In this document: positions 62,160 through 64,000 of the stretch, piece after piece
How the letters are laid out: the number at the start of each line of letters is the position of its first letter
Numbering within the stretch: position 1 is the stretch's first letter
Assembly (NCBI GenBank): GCA_946811185.2
Contig: OX328096.1
Location: 63,820,845 to 63,884,844 of the forward strand
DNA: 64,000 nucleotides
Direction: 5' to 3'
DNA from: Hippopus hippopus
Lineage: Eukaryota > Mollusca > Bivalvia > Cardiida > Cardiidae
The notes under the pieces: generated by a model
What the model saw: the letters and a program-made list of their open reading frames with translations, nothing else
What the model was told of the DNA's origin: nothing
Databases searched by the model: none
Position numbers and translations under genes: made by a program

Positions 62160-62990
62160 AAGAAATCCAGGTAAGATGGAATAATTACATCTGTTGATAA
62201 GAGGGAGAGTCTGGACTACTATCAGAAACAAGAAAAAATAATGAAGTTTTATGAAAATCTTCTTTGTCTATTTAACCCTTTAAGTTTAAAGATAACAACA
62301 TTATTGACTCATTCTCAGTACTGTACTTGAAATGACTTCCGGAACAAGCATAGTAAATGTCATGTGTAGTTTCGATTTCCTTGGAAGTAGGTCAACAGCT
62401 ATTTATTTTTCAAAAAACTGAACTGAAAGAAAGTATTAAGTACATTTTTTAAAGTATTTTGGTGTTTTTGTAAAGATAATTATTGGTCTATCTATCAAGG
62501 GCATTATTTTTAACTGAAAATGAAAAGATTGGCATATACAGCCATTTAAAACAATTGCAGTATTTTCATTTTTCATTAGAAGAAAGGCTACCATGAAGGG
62601 GAGTAGAGTAACAATCACAGAATAACATCGGAGTTTCCCTTCAGAATGAAGGTACATATATATACTTGTTTCCATGTCTTGTGTCTTAAACTCTTCAGCC
62701 TCCTATAGCTATCTATATAGCCCCCTATCACTACCTCGCTATTGGAATTCAGACATGTCATATTTGCTTAAAAATGCTGATTGCATGTTGGTTTTTTTTT
62801 ATGCACCAGAACAATGAGAATGATATCAGTAACAATCTTTATGTGGATTTCATCAGAAAGGGATTCTTTATGAAGACTAGTACCTTCTAGTTTATTTCCT
62901 GTTTAAAATCTTACTTTTATTATGTAGTTGGGTCACCTGCACTTCAGCAGACACGTAAAGACTGAGACACATGAATGCTTATAAATAAGT
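62160..62990. other. Upstream flank of CCDC96, nothing recognised
   Basis: Should contain the promoter and possibly a missing 5' exon. No in-frame ATG with a good donor was found on the minus strand to about 62700. Confidence 0.4.
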
Positions 62991-62995
62991 ATGGC

Positions 62996-63493
62996 CGAGT
63001 GCCCTTATTCCGTGAGTGTACTTGAACCGGTGATTTTTGTTTACATCTCGTAAAGCACATAGTTTGACGACGTCACACGGTATTTTGGCTCTAAACCCTT
63101 ACCAATATTAGAATGCTTTATTGGTAGTCCAAATACCAGACAAATACATGTAAAAATCAATTAATTATCTTATTTAAAAGAAACTGGCATCATTTTTCTT
63201 ATATCTAAATAGTGTTCCTTCTCAAAAAATGCAAAGATCTATGACTTTCTGCTGCAAATACTACCGAGCTACCAGAATTACGTCACGCCGTGTTTGCTCA
63301 AGAAGGCCGACGGCATGTTTATTATTTATGCACATTGCACATTGAAATTGTTATTTAACTTATATAATTCTTTTTCATGAAAGTGATCAGAAATGAATTT
63401 TTTATGAAGGCAAGTAATTTCTGGCTCATGTTCTTGTCTTAATTCTTCATTTCATTATGTTGTTTCCTTATCATCATGGAATACAGACACTCG
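62996..63493. mobile_element. CGAGTG-TIR element, copy 2
   Basis: CGAGTGCCCTTATTCCGTGA to GGAATACAGACACTCG; inverted copy of 16612-17101 with indels. Just right of it, 63645-63680 repeats TGTTGTTTCCTTATCATGGA, a stub of the same end. Confidence 0.75.
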
Positions 63494-64000
63494 AAGCTAC
63501 TTGATTACTACTTGGGGGCTGCCACCCCCACAACCCTGCTTATTTTCAGGTTAGAGGTCCTGTATCATATCCAATCGGTAACAGAATAAGGCACAGACGT
63601 TATTGACAGAATGGCCAAAGTGTGTCCACTAAAGTGCATTCTACCCATGTTGTTTCCTTATCATGGAATACACACAGCCGCTGTAGCAATGATAGGGCTG
63701 GATTTAACCAAAAAAACAGAAGCCAGAGATACATTGCCATCCATTCATTTTATTTCCTAGTCTCCAACTGCGCATGTGCAAGAGAACAATTCAATAAGGT
63801 TAATCGTAAGTTGACCTGAAAGGTCCAGATTACCAGGTTATACACTACATCCCTCCTTTTTTCAGTTATATCACTCTGTATAAAGCAGATGAGACAATAT
63901 TTCCAAAATGCCATCCGCAACCCGAGACTAGACTTTTGCAATGGACTTTTTTGTAATACTGACAATTATTTCATTGTAAAATATACCCCAAAGTACTTCT
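63494..64000. other. Right edge, nothing recognised
   Basis: Apart from the duplicated TTTCCTTATCATGGAATACA stub, I see no gene or known repeat. Confidence 0.4.

Noticed and set aside
63622..63965. Short ORFs near the right edge
   Set aside because: No domain, splice context or repeat of the frame elsewhere; consistent with chance.

Overview
This is a TE-saturated stretch of animal nuclear DNA: AT-rich, with small exons, GT-AG introns of 0.4 to 4 kb, tRNA-derived SINEs and dense short inverted-repeat elements. Gene content (a multi-exon erlin, a ciliary coiled-coil gene of the CCDC96/CFAP184 type, a folate-receptor-like gene) and the repeat types suggest a lophotrochozoan, most likely a bivalve mollusc. 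The repeat families remind me of dreissenid mussels, but that is memory, not a search.

Three protein genes can be built exon by exon. (1) A two-exon folate-receptor-family gene (+, 1220-2723) encodes a secreted, probably GPI-anchored protein of 215 residues; a 99%-identical copy of its 3' end sits in its own intron. (2) A ten-exon erlin gene (-, 23245-36797) encodes 327 residues of an ER lipid-raft SPFH protein. (3) A nine-exon CCDC96/CFAP184 gene (-, 47540-62117) encodes about 611 residues: a Glu-rich N-terminal half and a coiled-coil C-terminal half. Every exon junction in these models is GT-AG and keeps frame. The three genes have no evident joint function. Erlin and CCDC96 lie head-to-tail on the minus strand, separated by about 10.7 kb of nested repeats.

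Much of the rest is mobile DNA. The dominant family is a roughly 230-bp element with TTAA target duplications, CCCTTTACCA-type termini and a near-perfect 60 to 67-bp palindrome at its centre. About 80 full or partial copies are visible, many in erlin and CCDC96 introns. Two copies are nested in older copies at an internal TTAA, and many neighbours share a junction TTAA. A second roughly 265-bp TIR family (termini TGAGCCATGCTCTG) has 13 copies, two of them inserted inside the first family. Also present are two CAGGG...CCCTG (hAT-like) elements, a pogo/mariner-like 2.7-kb TIR element, an element with tandem AAAACGGCCC termini, a 95-bp hairpin with an exact 8-bp target duplication, several SINE families, a 1.15-kb-arm inverted duplication, a 458-bp tandem element, and fossils of Tc1/mariner transposase and a LINE 3' end.

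Layout: 1-0.4 kb transposase scrap and SINE; 1.2-2.9 kb folate-receptor-like gene; 3.0-7.2 kb inverted duplication with a hAT-like insertion; 7.2-20 kb repeats only; 20.1-22.8 kb pogo-like element; 23.2-36.8 kb erlin; 37-47.4 kb nested repeats; 47.5-62.1 kb CCDC96; 62.2-64 kb sparse, with one TIR element. I found no intact tRNA, rRNA, CRISPR or prokaryotic feature.
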